Assembly: GCA_032718475.1 (NCBI GenBank)
Contig: JAUCBJ010007417.1
Location: 36,373 to 100,372, forward strand
DNA from: Nemertoderma westbladi
Taxonomy: Eukaryota; Xenacoelomorpha; Nemertodermatida; Nemertodermatidae
Length of the DNA stretch: 64,000 bases
Direction: 5' to 3'
Shown here: positions 21,792 through 33,759 of the stretch, piece by piece
How positions within the stretch are numbered: the first letter of the stretch is position 1
Layout of the letters: each line of letters starts with the position of its first letter
Position numbers and translations under genes: made by a program
Notes under the pieces: generated by a model
What the model was told of the DNA's origin: nothing
Database searches by the model: none
Seen by the model: only the letters and a program-made list of their open reading frames with translations

Positions 21792-23195
21792 TTATGGTTG
21801 TGCTAAGGTTGATAAGGGTGGACAAAGTGTACATGAAAGACAGTGATAGCGGTCCGAGCATGAGTGCTGGCAGAATCGGCAGACGCAGTTCTGTGACAGC
21901 GGGTGAAAAAGAGTTTGATCGGTGCAGAGTTTAAAATGAAAACCATGGGAAGTTGTCCGAGTTACAACGTGTCGGTTTTTCTGGTTTTGGCGTTTCCATA
22001 TGTCCGAGGTGAAAGCGGGCCCGTTTATAAAACCTTCTTGGATGAAATTTAATTCGCGTTCCTCTCGGTGTACTCTGTATAATGAGATTGCGTTTCGATT
22101 GAAGGTATTTGGGTTGCGTTCTAGAATGCACTCGACAAACATTTGTTGATCAATAAGCTTTAGTGCCATAGTGGAAGATGCGGATTTGTGTAAGGCCAGC
22201 ATTGATTTAGCGAATGCTGATTTTATTTTATCTACTTCTTTTAAATGTGCCAGTGTAAAATAAGGACCGATTTCTGTGAACGCGTATGTTACCAAAGGGT
22301 CTATTTTAGAATTAAAAATTTTGATGGCAGTGTCAATTGATAATAAACGGAGGTGCTGTATTGAGCCAATAATTCCAAATGCCTTTATTTTCTTTAATTG
22401 AATATGCTGTGTGAATGATAATGAAGGCTGGAGAGTAATTCCTAGGTATTCGTATTTATTCTCGAGTTTGACTATATTATTTCCATATGTGAATTTGTCA
22501 TCTTTGCTGTATCGACCGCCCTTGCGAAATTTAATAATCTTTGTTTTCAATAAATTTACTTCCATACCGTTTAATTTACACCAGTTGGATATAACATCGA
22601 GAGCTGATTGGACGTCGCATCTGTTACTGGAGTATATCACCAAATCGTCTGCATAGAATATGAATTTGAGTAAGGCAGCTACATTTCTTAGTGCCGTTGC
22701 TAGGTCGGCAATGAATAAAATAAAGCAGGTGGGGCTCAGACAGTCCCCCTGTAAAATCCCTCGTAATTGTTCAATGAGGTTCGAGTAACGGAGACCATCA
22801 AAGATGCGGAAATAATTACATAACAATTCCTTTATTATGTCGAAGGTCTTTCCCCTCACACCTAAGTTGTAGAGCTTGTTTAGTAATACTTTACGGCTTA
22901 AAAGGTCAAACGCTTTCCGGAAATCAACAAATAATGCATATGTTATTCTTGATTGTCTAGTGGGCGAGTTAAAGGCTGTTGTAATGTCCTGAAGTAACTT
23001 CGATATAGCATGTATTGTAGATCGTTGAGGGACAAAACCAAACTGTTCGAGTGGAATGAAGTTAGCGAGAGCGCTGCGTATTCGCTTGTTAATAGTCGAC
23101 GTGAGAATTTTCAGAAGAACACACAGAAGAGCTATCCCGCGGTAGTTGTCGGGGTCCGTGATTTTTCCAGATTGAAGGCAATTTCCCAATATCAA
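21792..23195 (-). pseudogene. LINE ORF2 reverse transcriptase part
   Basis: 467 codons with the reverse transcriptase blocks NYRGIALLCVLLKI, EQFGFVPQRSTIHAI, ALFVDFRKAFDLL (catalytic Asp), RGILQGDCLSPTCFILF, FIFYADDLVIYSS (catalytic Asp pair), GMEVNLLKTKI and YEYLGITLQ. The C-terminus has a Cys-rich knuckle, CVCRFCQHSCSDRYHCLSC, common at the end of LINE ORF2. The N-terminal part of the RT lies in the other frame (23089-24645); the two overlap by 107 bases and the sequence between the frames looks shortened, so a frameshift with a small deletion is likely. Confidence 0.85.
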
Positions 23196-24645
23196 AGCAG
23201 ACGTTATAGAGTAGAGTTATTAATGATAAAAGTTGTGGAATCCCCTGTTTTATGTGCTCATAGTATATGCCGTCATGTCCGCACGCCTTGTTGTTTGGTA
23301 GGTCGGTAATTGTCTCTAGAATTTCCGATTCTGTAAACTGTTCATTGAACCACTCGTCCAGCTCGCGTTCGGGATCAGATGAAACCGGGGTAGTAGCCAC
23401 TCCTTCAGGATCATTTGGAGTTCCTAGTAAGTCCGTAAAATGTTCCTCGAGCCGTGTAGCATCAATGGGAGCAATCGACGGTTTATGTTTCTGCTTGAAA
23501 AGGGACCAGGGAGTAATTTCGACGCGGACGATCAGATCCAATAGTTTATCATTGTCGTAGGCGTTTCGTTTATCCTTTACTAGAGATTTATATTGCTTCC
23601 GTAGACGCCAGAAGTGTGTGTTAGCGTCTGTAGAAACGTGACGAGACAACATAGCAGCCATTAATGTAGATTTTTGATTTCGGCATTCTTCGTCAAACCA
23701 TGGCTTCCCATGGGTTACTCGGGGGCGTATCAAATTGGAAGACCCGGTTATAGCATCATTTAGAAGTAGTGTGGCCGTGTTAATATCGCTATGAGTTACT
23801 AGATTTTCAAACACAAGTTGAAGATTCGCATGGTTAGAAAGTTTACCAGAATCAATTTTTCGTGTATATCGATGTGGCCTGCTGGGGATCTGAAGGTTTG
23901 AGTCTGTATTAAGATATATGTTTGCAGAGACTCTCTGATGTTTACGTATTGGACTGAGGTGGATTTGCAGCTGTGGTAGACAGCTTGGAGCCACCGAGGG
24001 GTAACGAATAAACACTAGATCTATTACACTTTCTCCCTGGGGTGAGATGTAGGTAGGAGCAGATGGATCATTTAAACAATAGAATCCGAGTTGATTTAAA
24101 TTATCTGATAAACATGCTCCACGGTTACCCTTATCCAATCGACAGTTGAAATCGCCTGACACCACTATAGGTTTACTGTAGTCAGCGAATGAGATTGCTC
24201 GGTTAATAGAGAGAGTTATATCTTCTAGCGCAGTATCAGGGTTAAAGTAAAACACACTAAAATATCCCGAATTTGTTTTAATTGCTATGTAATTCCGATC
24301 CAGAGACACGATAGATGGATTCAAACACGGTTTGCATAGAATAATTATACCTTCGGACGGCCGACCCCGGGTGCGTTTCAGCGCGGGTTGGATAAATGAG
24401 TAATAGTTTGGAAAATCAATTTCTGACTTACAATATAAAGTTTCGGTGAAGAGTAAAACATCTGCACTACTGCTTAGTTCATTGTCATCGACATTATCGC
24501 GAATAAACTGTAGGCCCTCAACATTCCAGAGAACAATGTTGAGGAGGCGCCCCGTACCTACTGGGGGTTGTGTTGTTGGGTTTGATTTGAGTCGTTGAGA
24601 TGAGAGTCCGAATGAATAAGTGCCATTTGTCCCGTAGGAGGCCAC
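23089..24645 (-). pseudogene. LINE ORF2 endonuclease part
   Basis: 518 codons. An APE-type endonuclease fold starts with NIVLWNVEGL and continues with LLFTETLYC (catalytic Glu), VVSGDFNCRLDKGN (Asp and Asn) and VIDLVFI. A long linker follows, with TRPRVTHGKPWFDEECR, and the first RT block with DLPNNKACGHDGIYYEHIK and LPSIWKN. After that the frame runs off the RT into unrelated residues and stops. The start overlaps the end of ORF1 by about 88 bases in a different frame, as in many two-ORF LINEs. Confidence 0.85.
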
Positions 24646-25367
24646 ATTTGGTTGCCGAGATCCCCGTTCTCTCGCGGTCTGACTCCATACCGAGCACGTT
24701 CGTCACCGCGTAATTGATAGTTTCGGATGGTTATTCCGCTATCCCAAAGTAGGGGATCCATGATTCGATCGCGATCGGACTGGTTGCACACAATGTGAAA
24801 GCTATTAAACGTTGGGTTTTCCATTCTCGACGTTACAGGGTTGACTTCACTAAAGGGTACTCCTTCAGCGGTTAGATACGATGTGATATCTTCAGCAGTT
24901 GTTGACGGTACTAGTCTGCCGATATGTATGTGGGCATTACGTGGGGGTGATGGTGCTGCGCGAAGAGGGCCTCCGACCTTAACGCCGCGAGCGACTGGCG
25001 CGGTGCCCGGGGGTCTATAATATCGAGGAGGTCCTGGAGGGGGGGCAGATGTTTGTGTACCGGGTGGGAGTCCCTGAGTGTTACCGGTAGGCCTTGCAGC
25101 ATCAGCATATGAAACCGAGGTACTGGTAGGTGGGGGCGGGGTAACGGATCTGGAAGACTGGAGCTTTATCAGGTTGTCTTTCGAGGATATCGATTCCTGT
25201 TGAGCATTTGCGAGCCTACCCAAACAGGAGGTGAACATGGCCGACATGTCCATCAGTTTATCCGTTACTAGTTTCTCATCTTCATTAGATACACTCTTTT
25301 TCAATTTGGCATTCCTGAATAGTCTGAGGATTTCTTCTTGGTGCGCGCTAAATTTATCCGGATCCAT
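24558..25367 (-). CDS. LINE ORF1, RNA-binding protein with RRM-like domain
   Basis: 269 codons from an ATG at 25367. The N-terminal 90 residues are mixed-charge and Ser/Gln-rich; residues 90-145 form a Pro-rich linker. From about residue 145, HIGRLVPSTTAEDITSYL followed by GVPFSEVNPV and FHIVCNQSDRDRIMDPLLWDSG resembles the RRM-type domain of LINE ORF1 proteins, which coat the element RNA. The end is low-complexity with many Gln and Asn. The frame is intact, unlike ORF2. Confidence 0.72.
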   Translation of the reverse strand: MDPDKFSAHQEEILRLFRNAKLKKSVSNEDEKLVTDKLMDMSAMFTSCLGRLANAQQESISSKDNLIKLQSSRSVTPPPPTSTSVSYADAARPTGNTQGLPPGTQTSAPPPGPPRYYRPPGTAPVARGVKVGGPLRAAPSPPRNAHIHIGRLVPSTTAEDITSYLTAEGVPFSEVNPVTSRMENPTFNSFHIVCNQSDRDRIMDPLLWDSGITIRNYQLRGDERARYGVRPRENGDLGNQMWPPTGQMALIHSDSHLNDSNQTQQHNPQ

Positions 25368-25569
25368 AAGAAGATCAGCAGTACAGCAGTGAGTCAGTCA
25401 CACAGCAGTACCAAGCGTACAGTCTTACAGTCCCAGTTGGACAAGTAGGCAATGTCAAAGGTTGTATGTGTGCTGTGTATTTAATAGTTAATAGACACCT
25501 TAATAATTTGTCTATGTCGTGGGAACGTGACCTCTCTGGTAGAGCGGCTCTGTAGACAATTATATATAT

Positions 25570-25607
25570 CATATCATATCATATCATATATGATATGATA
25601 TGATATA
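25570..25607. repeat. Perfect 38-bp AT palindrome
   Basis: The motif CATAT / ATATG is repeated symmetrically around the centre at 25588/25589, giving 19 perfectly paired bases per arm. It borders the left end of the TIR element at 25608. A related AT-rich TATATC/GATATA tract borders the right end (about 26737-26790). Confidence 0.85.
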
Positions 25608-26736
25608 CAGTTGTGTTCTCAATTAAAGTCCATTCTTCAATCTGTTCAATCTGTTCAATTTCCTCAATCTGTAAAACTCTTTCATGGCACCGCAAGTTTC
25701 TAGCCTACTGAGTGATTGACAGACGGTCGTGGTTGGCTCCACAAAGTAAAGCTGTTTGTTGATTTGACTGAGTAGATTAATGCAGGGTTCAGATAAATTA
25801 TGGGGCACTTGCAAGCCAATAAAGTAAATGTATTTTAGTAAGCATTATTTACAGTATATTACAAATTAAATGTTTACTAACTGATTACATTTAACATGGT
25901 ATAGCAAATAAATGTACTATTTAAAAATAAAAACGTTTAAAATATCTAAAGCGGCTAAAGCGATAACGAACGGTTTTTCTAAACATAAACTATCTAAGGG
26001 ACATGCAGCACATTAAATATTGTATATAAGAGATTGCATTATAATGATCTAATGATTATGATTATATTTTTTCATTCCTTGTTGTGTTATTTGCATGCTT
26101 TTATTTGTATATTTAAATTAAATAATTGAATAATAATTAACATAAATATATTTAATTATAAACAATTATTTATTGAAAAATTATTTCTACAGAACAATAC
26201 ATTCTACCAAGCATTTTTCCAGGGGCTTATTCGTTTATTGTAATAATTAATGCAGGGAATAGTGCGGTTAGCCAAGTCAAATAATCTACAGTACATTGTA
26301 TAGACTGCAACTGGAAAGGAGGAATTTAACTACAGTATTCTACAGTACACTACCGCAATTCAGTAGAACACCACACACACACCAACTGTATTGTTACAGT
26401 GCCTGTCAATCAATCTAAGGCTTTGCGGGATCCCATTAGTAGCCTGGCCTATAGTTGTTTGATGCAGCCGCCATGCTCTTTGAGCTTAGTCTACCCGCCT
26501 AGCCGCCCTGCTCTTTATTCCCCTGCCCTATACTAACCCATGGCATATCTGCACAGAGGGATACTTCGGCTCTACATTTTCAATCTGTTAAATCTGATCA
26601 ATCTAGACAGAAAGTCTGGATTGAAGAAGTTGAACGTAGGTTCAATTTCATCAATCTAACTATTATTTTTCTACGAGAGTAGATTGATTCGGATTGATGC
26701 AGATTGAAGAATGGATTTTAATTGTGAACAAGACTG
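25608..26736. mobile_element. Mariner-like non-autonomous element, 1.13 kb
   Basis: The ends are inverted repeats of about 37 bp: CAGTTGTGTTCTCAATTAAA on the left and, inverted, CAGTCTTGTTCACAATTAAA on the right, both continuing RTCCATTCTTCAATCTG. Both ends are bordered by TA (25606-25607, 26737-26738). Termini beginning CAGT with TA flanks are characteristic of Tc1/mariner elements. Subterminal CAATCTG motifs are repeated inside both ends. No transposase frame was recognised; a 63-codon minus-strand frame at the left end has no visible relationship. Confidence 0.78.
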
Positions 26737-26820
26737 TATATCTTATATATATATATCTTTGATATATATCATATCAAAGATATATATCAGATATATAACA
26801 ACTCCCCTTTCTTTCAGTTT
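26737..26820 (-). other. Possible Gypsy polypurine tract and LTR start
   Basis: On the minus strand, downstream of the Gypsy pol stop, CTGAAAGAAAGGGGAG is followed by TTGTTATATATCTG. A purine run directly followed by TGTTATAT is the usual layout of a polypurine tract and the first bases of a Ty3/Gypsy 3' LTR. The LTR would run leftward and contain the mariner-like element. No second LTR was found to confirm this. A second purine-rich stretch (AAAGGAAAGG repeats) lies at 26850-26875. Confidence 0.4.
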
Positions 26821-26970
26821 AATGTCTGGACTATAGTTAATTATCCTATAATTTCCTTTCCTTTCCTTTCCTTTCGAGTTTAAAATATAACTTTCTTCTT
26901 ATTTAAAATGTTTCAATCACAATTAAACTTTTCCAGTTTAAAATATAACTTTCGTCCTAATCAAAATATT

Positions 26971-29900
26971 TCAATCATAATAGTCTTGAAATCGAACTTT
27001 CTTAACATTATTAGCGAGTCTCTCTGACCGACGTAGCGATGAAGGTTTCATATCACAGCTTATTGGAAAGTGGATAGAGGTTTCTTCCATCGATTCAGTT
27101 TCTTCCAATAAACGTTGTCGTAGAAATCGACGATTTCTCCAAAGTGTACGGCCTGAACGTAGTTTCACTCTGTAATCTCTATATTTCCCGACGGAAACGA
27201 TTTTGCCACTTCGATCCCACAATTTCGATTTAGGGTTTTGAATCCAAACTTCCATGTCAACCTTCAATGGTGTTAGATCGTGCGCTGTAGCATTATAATG
27301 TGATGCTACTTTATCTTCCAACTTTATTTGTTTGTCAACAAAATTGGCATGTTGTACCCACGTTTTCATAAAATTCGAATGATGTATTGGCAACCGAGTT
27401 CGAATATTATGGCCAAAGATCATCTCATTTGGTGATGCACCCGATGATCTCGGCGTATTGCGGTATTCCATCAGTGCTTCTTGGAATTGTTCATCGTCGA
27501 TATGTATGTTATCCATTTTCAGTAACATATTTTTAACAGTTTTAACCGTTGCCTCTGCGAGTCCATTCGCCTGCGGGTAATGTGGGCTACTTGCTTCCCA
27601 TTTTGCTTCCCACCGTGTTAGAAATTTATTAAAACTTCGAGCCATAAACTGCGGCCCCCCATCGGATTTAAATAATTTTGGAGCTCCTGTTAAGATGAAG
27701 AATTTTCTGACGACGAATTCCACTTGTGATGAATTTGGTACATGACTCCACTCGGCAAGGAGGGGATATCCAGAGAAACGATCAACATATACAATAAAGT
27801 GTCGTCCTGCGGCCTCAAACAGGTCAGCGGATACACTCTCGAATGGGTACTCAGGTTTGCGTTCGGTTTTTAATGTCTCCTTTGGTAGACTTTCTCGTCG
27901 AGTTTGACATTCATCGCATCGATTAATCATATCCACGATATCCTGATTCATCCCTGGCCAAAACACAGCCAAGCGTGCACGTTGTTTTGTTCTAGTACAC
28001 CCGAGATGAGAAGTATGTAAAATAGTCAATATATCCTGTTGTTTGGATGTGGGAATAACTATTCTAGAACCATAGAGTACCAAACCTCGTTCAATGGATA
28101 ACATATCTCTCAATGAATAAAATTTCTTTACATATGGTGAATAATTGTTTCTGTGGAATCCATTTTGAATTTCGTTTATTAAAGATTGATAATCATCATC
28201 TCTTTTACAAGAATCTCGAAGGTTCTCAAGTATAGGATCATTGATACTGTAATTTTCAGTTTCTTCCACATCATTATCACATGTACCTGTACCAGAAATA
28301 ATAGAGATCTGAACTCTATTTAATGAGAAGTATTCTTCGGAGTTCTCTTCAGGGTCGTCGATCGGAGCTCTGCTCAGACAATCAGCAATGCAGTTTTCAG
28401 AGCCTTTCCGCCATTCAACCGTAAAGCTATATGTAGACTGAAGCTCTGACTTAATTTTTTGTAATTTCACATTTTCAACTTGAACTAATGTTTGTTTATT
28501 GAATATACTCGTCAGTGGTCTATGATCAGTGACCACACGAAAGTGTTGCAACCCGGCAAGGTAAACTCGACATTTCTCTTTTGCATATTTAATGGATAAT
28601 GCTTCTAGTTCGACCATGGCATACCGACTTTCAGGGTCGGTTAGAAACCTGCTGCCACACGTAACTAAACGCCAGCCGTCGTTGTGCTTCTGTAACAAGT
28701 CATAGCCAAAGCCGTTCAGGCGGCTTGCATCACATTCTAGAATAACTTCTAATTTCGGGTTGAATATACTCAAAATCGGTGATTTTGTTAATAAGTCTTT
28801 CGTTTTATTAAATGCATTTCTATGGGTTTCTTCCCATAGAAAACAGTTTCTATTACTCAGAAGGTCGCGTAATGGTGTAGCGACTGAGCTTAATTCTGAG
28901 TTGAAACAGCCTAGTTGGTTTGCTAAGCCCATGAATGACCGTAAATCGCTTATATTGCATGGTTCTGGGAATTCTTTTATTGCGGCTATTTTCTTTGGGT
29001 CCACAGATATACCAGCATCGGACACAACATATCCAGCGAACTTTACAGACTTCTGTCCCAAAATAAATTTACTTTTATTCAGTGTAATGCCGTGAGTTCG
29101 ACATCGATCTAGCACTTCTCTAACTCGACAAATATTTTCTTCCAAGTTATTGCCTTCGATGATCACATCGTCAACGATCTTTCTGGTACCTTGTAAACCT
29201 TCCAAAGCTGCATCTGCACGAAGGTTATAATGGTCCCCGGCGGATATAAAACCCATTGGTGCGCGTGTATATCGGTATCTGCCCCATGGCGTTATAAATG
29301 TGGTAAGATCTCTGCAGTCTTCATGCAGCGCCACTTGCCAGTATCCTTTCTGGGCATCCAGGGTTGTAAAATACTTTGAAGTAGGACTAATTTCTGACAC
29401 TAAATCAAAAGGTGATGGTGCGTTATGAACTACGCGCTTCACTTCCGAGTTCAACCTCGTCAAATCGACTGTCATGCGTATGCCTCCTGAGGGTTTGGGC
29501 ACAATGACGCAGGGGTGACACCATTCTGTTGATCTGTCACCTATACGCTCAATTATTCCGGTTTTTTCCATATTTGCTAGCTCTCCTTTCACTTGTTCAC
29601 GATATGCGTACCGAACAGGGCGAGCCGCATACGTAATAAACGGTGTAGCATTATCTTTCAACTCAATTATCATCTTCTCACTATTCATAGGTTTCAATTC
29701 GTCCGATGACGCAAAAACATCTCTGTATTCATTGATCAACTTTTGTTTCAACTTATCCATATCAGTGAGGTCGTCTCGAACATTTGAAATTTTGCTAATA
29801 ATAAAATTATTTGAGTTTATTGGTTCTGGAAAGTTTTGGTGCACGATATTGAGGTTTTTACATGCGTTAAATGAAAGATATACCTCATCCTTTGGTACAT

Positions 29901-30238
29901 CGGAGCAGAATATTACCCGCTCAGTACATTCATTTATACCTATTTTTAGTTTCATATCAAAAGATCCTAAACTTGATAGTTTATTTCCATTAACAGATTG
30001 AAGATTTTCCTTCATTATTGACAGTTTATTTGTCCTTATACCAAGTTTCCTTAAGATTTGGGCTCCAGCAACAGTAGCCTGTGCACCTGTATCAGCAACT
30101 GTTTTAATACAACCTAGGTGGCTGTTTCCGGTTGTATAGAAATCAATTGAGATCGTTGGTTTCTCTAATTCATCTCTGTAAAAGCTTTTGTGGGATAACT
30201 GATTCGTTTGCCTTGCTGGCCAGTCCCCCCCCGGTCGC
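26971..30238 (-). CDS. pol: Ty3/Gypsy retrotransposon pol (protease-RT-RNase H-integrase)
   Basis: A long open frame on the minus strand with 1014 codons from the ATG at 30015; the same frame stays open upstream to about 30238. The upstream part holds the retropepsin motif ADTGAQ. Then come the reverse transcriptase (HPCVIVPKPSGGIRMTVDL, TTLDAQKGYWQVAL, GFISAGDHYNLRAD, IVDDVIIEG with the catalytic Asp pair), RNase H (ILECDASRLNGFGYDL, TDHRPLTSIF), the integrase zinc finger (HTSHLGCTRTKQRARL, CDECQ) and the DDE core (SADLFEAAGRHFIVYVDRFS, KSDGGPQF, HYPQANGLAEATVK). It has no internal stops, so it is a young copy. The frame ends upstream at a TAG beside a C8 tract near 30225-30240; gag was not found, so the element is 5'-truncated or rearranged. 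Confidence 0.92.
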
Positions 30239-31373
30239 TAGAATACTCTAAAAAGGATCTATAGGTAAAATAGTGCAAGCTACCAGCTTATTGGCTGATG
30301 GGCTGTACGAAAGTATCTGGGTTCTGTTCGATCAGCCAACCAGCTTAGGGAGGTTGCCTTAGCCCTGCTGTCCGTATCGGCCAATAGAATTTGAGTGGGC
30401 GTTGATTTTGACCTATCCCAGAGCTACTGAACTGAATTTTCCTATCTCACTGCTCATCCTCTGTGTTGAACGGGAGCTTCGGGGAATAAGGGTAGTTGGT
30501 ATCCTCGTATAGTTAGGTAGTCATATGATTTTATATGATTCTGTTGTTGTGTTCCCATTTTTCGCCATAACACCAGCTTTTTGGGAAGAACTCTAGTAAA
30601 ACTGCTTAAATTATCGAAAGTATAACTGTTATCCGATCAATCCGACCTAATTACTTATCTGATCTAATTAACTCACTATTAATCATATTGTTTGTACTGT
30701 TATTTACCGTCAGTTATTAATTGTATCTATTTGTTGATGGAAATATTGCTCTTTGGAGAATACTGATAAATCACCCAAATTTCCCAATTTTCTTGATACA
30801 CTACAGGTTAGAGAGACAGGCTATATATAACAATTGCGATTTATATTAATGTGGTGTGTATTGAATCTAATGTTATTTAGCAGACCCTACATGAGTCAAT
30901 TGCTGCTCTCTTTATGTGTGATCAAATTTACTGACGGTCGGCAGAATAGTGTGCATGATTGTGATTGGTAACAAAGCATTTCCTAAAGAATGCGCCTTAT
31001 ACTTTAATCATAAGCAGTATCGTTGCGTTTAGTATAAGTCCTAGTTCTGTTTAAATAGATAGAGCGCCACGTCCTAAAGGAACTGTTAATATTTCCCGAA
31101 AGCCAATAATATCTGTCAGAAATTAATTATTAACGATCTATCGAATAATACAGTAGGTTTACATTGCAACCTTACACTGCAATAATAATAATTTAAGCAT
31201 CCGAATTCAGCCTCCCGGGTGTAGATCCATCGGGTGAATGATCGCGCATGGGCTGGCTTCGGTTAATGTTTTGTTTATTAGCATAAAATATTGTCGTATG
31301 CTAAAGGTGTTTTAATTAACTAAAAGACATATAAATTTTGGCAGGTTAAACTGCTAAAGGTCTTCAAAAGCGC
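30239..31373. other. No gene recognised
   Basis: About 1.1 kb of mixed-composition DNA between the Gypsy pol and the repeat-rich leader of the BEL element. No open frame of note and no gag-like sequence were seen. It may include remnants of either element. Confidence 0.5.
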
Positions 31374-31535
31374 GAACAATAACAGTTATTCTTTGTATTG
31401 CAGTGTAGGCATTAAATACAGTTTAATATTGTTCTGGTACGAACAATAACAGTTAATCTTTGTATTGCAGTGTAGGCATTAAATACCGTTTAATATTGTT
31501 CTGGTAAGAACAATAACAGTTAGAGATCTTATTGC
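31374..31535 (+). repeat. 67-bp tandem repeat
   Basis: Two full units and a partial third, starting GAACAATAACAGTTA at 31374, 31441 and 31508, with TTGTATTGCAGTGTAGGCAT in each full unit. Confidence 0.88.
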
Positions 31536-31566
31536 AGTAGGCAATAAGGTTGCAAGATACCGTAGT

Positions 31567-31690
31567 AACCGGTACTTCTGTAGGTCAGTAGGCCCAACTG
31601 CCAGAACCGGTACTGCTGTAGGTCCGTAGGTCCAACTGTCAGAACCGGTACTTCTGTAGGTCTGTAGGCCCAACTGTCCTAACCGGTACT
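31567..31690 (+). repeat. 38-bp tandem repeat with AACCGGTACT
   Basis: Three full units and a partial fourth, beginning AACCGGTACTKCTGTA at 31567, 31605, 31643 and 31681, with GGYCCAACTGYC in each. It immediately follows the 67-bp repeat. Confidence 0.88.
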
Positions 31691-31860
31691 GCTGTATAAG
31701 TACATTAGTATTATTCGATTTTGATTATTGTATACCGGTAGGTCTTGGTACTTAATCAGGGAACGGCCGCCCTGATTTTTATTTGAGATTCTACTTATTT
31801 CTGTCGGTTTTATTTACTAGTAGGCTAATATTGTGCAGAAGGCGTGTGACCCTGCTCAGA

Positions 31861-32440
31861 TTGTTCAGATAATTGTAGGCTGAACTGCTGTCTGACTGTT
31901 GTTGGGTTTGGAGAGATTACGGCGTGTGTAGAGTTTGTCTGATAAAGTGCCGTTAGTAAGTTGGGGCAGCCATATGCTGTAAGGTCAATCCCCTCTTAAA
32001 GAATAAGTCGTACTACCGTGTTAGAACGCATACTAACTAACTGTTTCAGAATCTGCATATACTGTAGTTTATTTAGGCTTGATCGTAGTCTGCCAGTGTT
32101 TTAGCCTGTGTTTGTTTGTGTGGTCTGTTCAGGTACCGTAATAGTTATTACTCAGATATTTTGTAGGCTGGATTGTTGTCTAGCTATTATTAGGTCTGAA
32201 GAGATTGCTGTGTGTGTGGAGTTGGTCTGATAAAGTGCTGTTAGTAAGTTGGGGCAGCCATCTGCTGTAAGGTCAATCCCCTCTTAAAGAATAAGTCGTA
32301 CTACCGTGTTAGAACGCATACTAACTAACCATTTCAGAATCTACACGTACGGTAGTTTATTTAGGCTTGGTGGTAGTCTGCCAGCGTTTGGTTTGTATTT
32401 TGTTTGAGTATTCTGTACGGGTAGCGTAATATTTACTATT
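31861..32440 (+). repeat. 288-bp tandem duplication
   Basis: Two diverged copies. The best-conserved block (GTTGGGGCAGCCATMTGCTG through AAGAATAAGTCGTACTACCG and GAACGCATACTAACTAAC) starts near 31960 and again near 32248. It lies upstream of the BEL/Pao coding region, in what may be the 5' LTR or leader. Confidence 0.85.
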
Positions 32441-33372
32441 CAGAGTTTATGCGATTATTCGCAACATTCATGTCCCCAAGTTTATTCCTACAGTAATTGT
32501 GTTTGTTACACATACCGTTATAGTTAAATTAACCCCGGTACTACACGGGCTGCTTGGCGTAGGACAAGACTGGTGACTTTGTGCTTCGGTCACTCCAGCA
32601 GATGCCGTGGTTCTTTTAACTGTTCAAGTATATTTAACTACTGATTATTTGTTATACCGGTACTTGTACCTAATTTAGGGTTTAGTGTACAGTGCTTTCC
32701 GAAGTAATTAGTGTGTAGGCAGTATATTTGTGTTGTAAAGTGGTTGATAGGCACATTCGTTAGCTCTATTAACTTCTAGGTAGGAACACTCCGTGATACA
32801 TAACGTAGTACCTATAGCGATACGGTTATAGGTCGTCAGGCGGTGGTATTTTCCTATCTGGACAGTACAGTATATTTACTACTACTTATTATTTCAAATA
32901 CCGTAGTACCCTGTCCATTGTAATAACCAGAAATCTAACCCTTTGTTAGGCTGGTTTGTAGACTTCCTGTAAAATTACCCTAAAAATTTCGTACGTAATA
33001 TTTTTGTTGTGTTTAATTAGAGATTTAATCTCACCCATATCGTAAGTAATTTGTAGTATTAAGTAACTTAGGTAAATTAGAATTATCAGTTTTAGTGTCT
33101 CAATAAGTAACACTTCACTGAGAGCGCACAGCTTCTGTGTAGAGACTCCCCCAGAAATAATAACATTTATTTCAAATATTGACAAAACCCCTTTTAAACG
33201 GGTATATATCTATTATAAATCAACTCAAACGATTTATAAATAGTAGGCCTGCCATACAACAACTAGGTCTCAATATCAGTTGAACTACTGCTTAAATAAC
33301 GGTAATAAAGTAAGTTAAAGTAACCAAGTAACCCTAAAATATTCAGAAATTCAATTATTCTAAAATAATTGA
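32441..33372. other. Leader region, no gene recognised
   Basis: AT-rich DNA with scattered ACCGGTA and TACCGTA motifs. A 79-codon minus-strand frame at 32946-33185 looks like chance hydrophobic translation of AT-rich DNA and was not called. Confidence 0.5.
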
Positions 33373-33640
33373 CATACCGGTATTTACCATAGGCTTATTA
33401 TATTTATTTCTATAAATTTGAGCTGAAATCATACCGGTACTCTGTACTTAATTCTAGTTTGTAATAATTATATTTATATATACTATAAGTGTCAGCTGTA
33501 TACCGGTATTCACGATAGGCCTATTATATATTTATATATATTTGTGCTAAAATTATATACCGGTACTCTGTGGCAAATCTAGTCTGTGATAATACTTATA
33601 TATATTATAAGCATACCGGTATTCTAATATATTGTATATA
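33373..33640 (+). repeat. Degenerate ~126-bp repeat with ATACCGGTA
   Basis: ATACCGGTATT occurs at 33374, 33500 and 33613, with a second ACCGGTACTCTG site inside each interval. The units differ by small insertions of TATA-type sequence. They end about 120 bp before the first BEL start codon. Confidence 0.7.
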
Positions 33641-33759
33641 TATCACGTTACACCGAGTAACGGTATCGGTAATAAATCGCTAGGCTTGCGGTCATACTGA
33701 ATTACCAGACTTGCTTTAACTGAAACTATAGTAGTAGACATTCAACTGTATAGCTAAAC

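Larger units (their letters stand above)
21637..25375 (-). mobile_element. Two-ORF non-LTR retrotransposon (LINE), minus strand
   Basis: Read on the minus strand: an RRM-like ORF1 (25367-24558), an endonuclease-RT ORF2 in two overlapping frames (24645-21792), an AT-rich 3' untranslated region, a small GC hairpin (21657-21670) and a poly(A) tail (T-run on the plus strand at about 21637-21648). Poly(A)-tailed, APE-bearing elements with an RRM-type ORF1 occur in the I and Jockey groups; I do not assign a clade. The 5' end is uncertain. The frame break in ORF2 makes this copy inactive. Confidence 0.85.
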
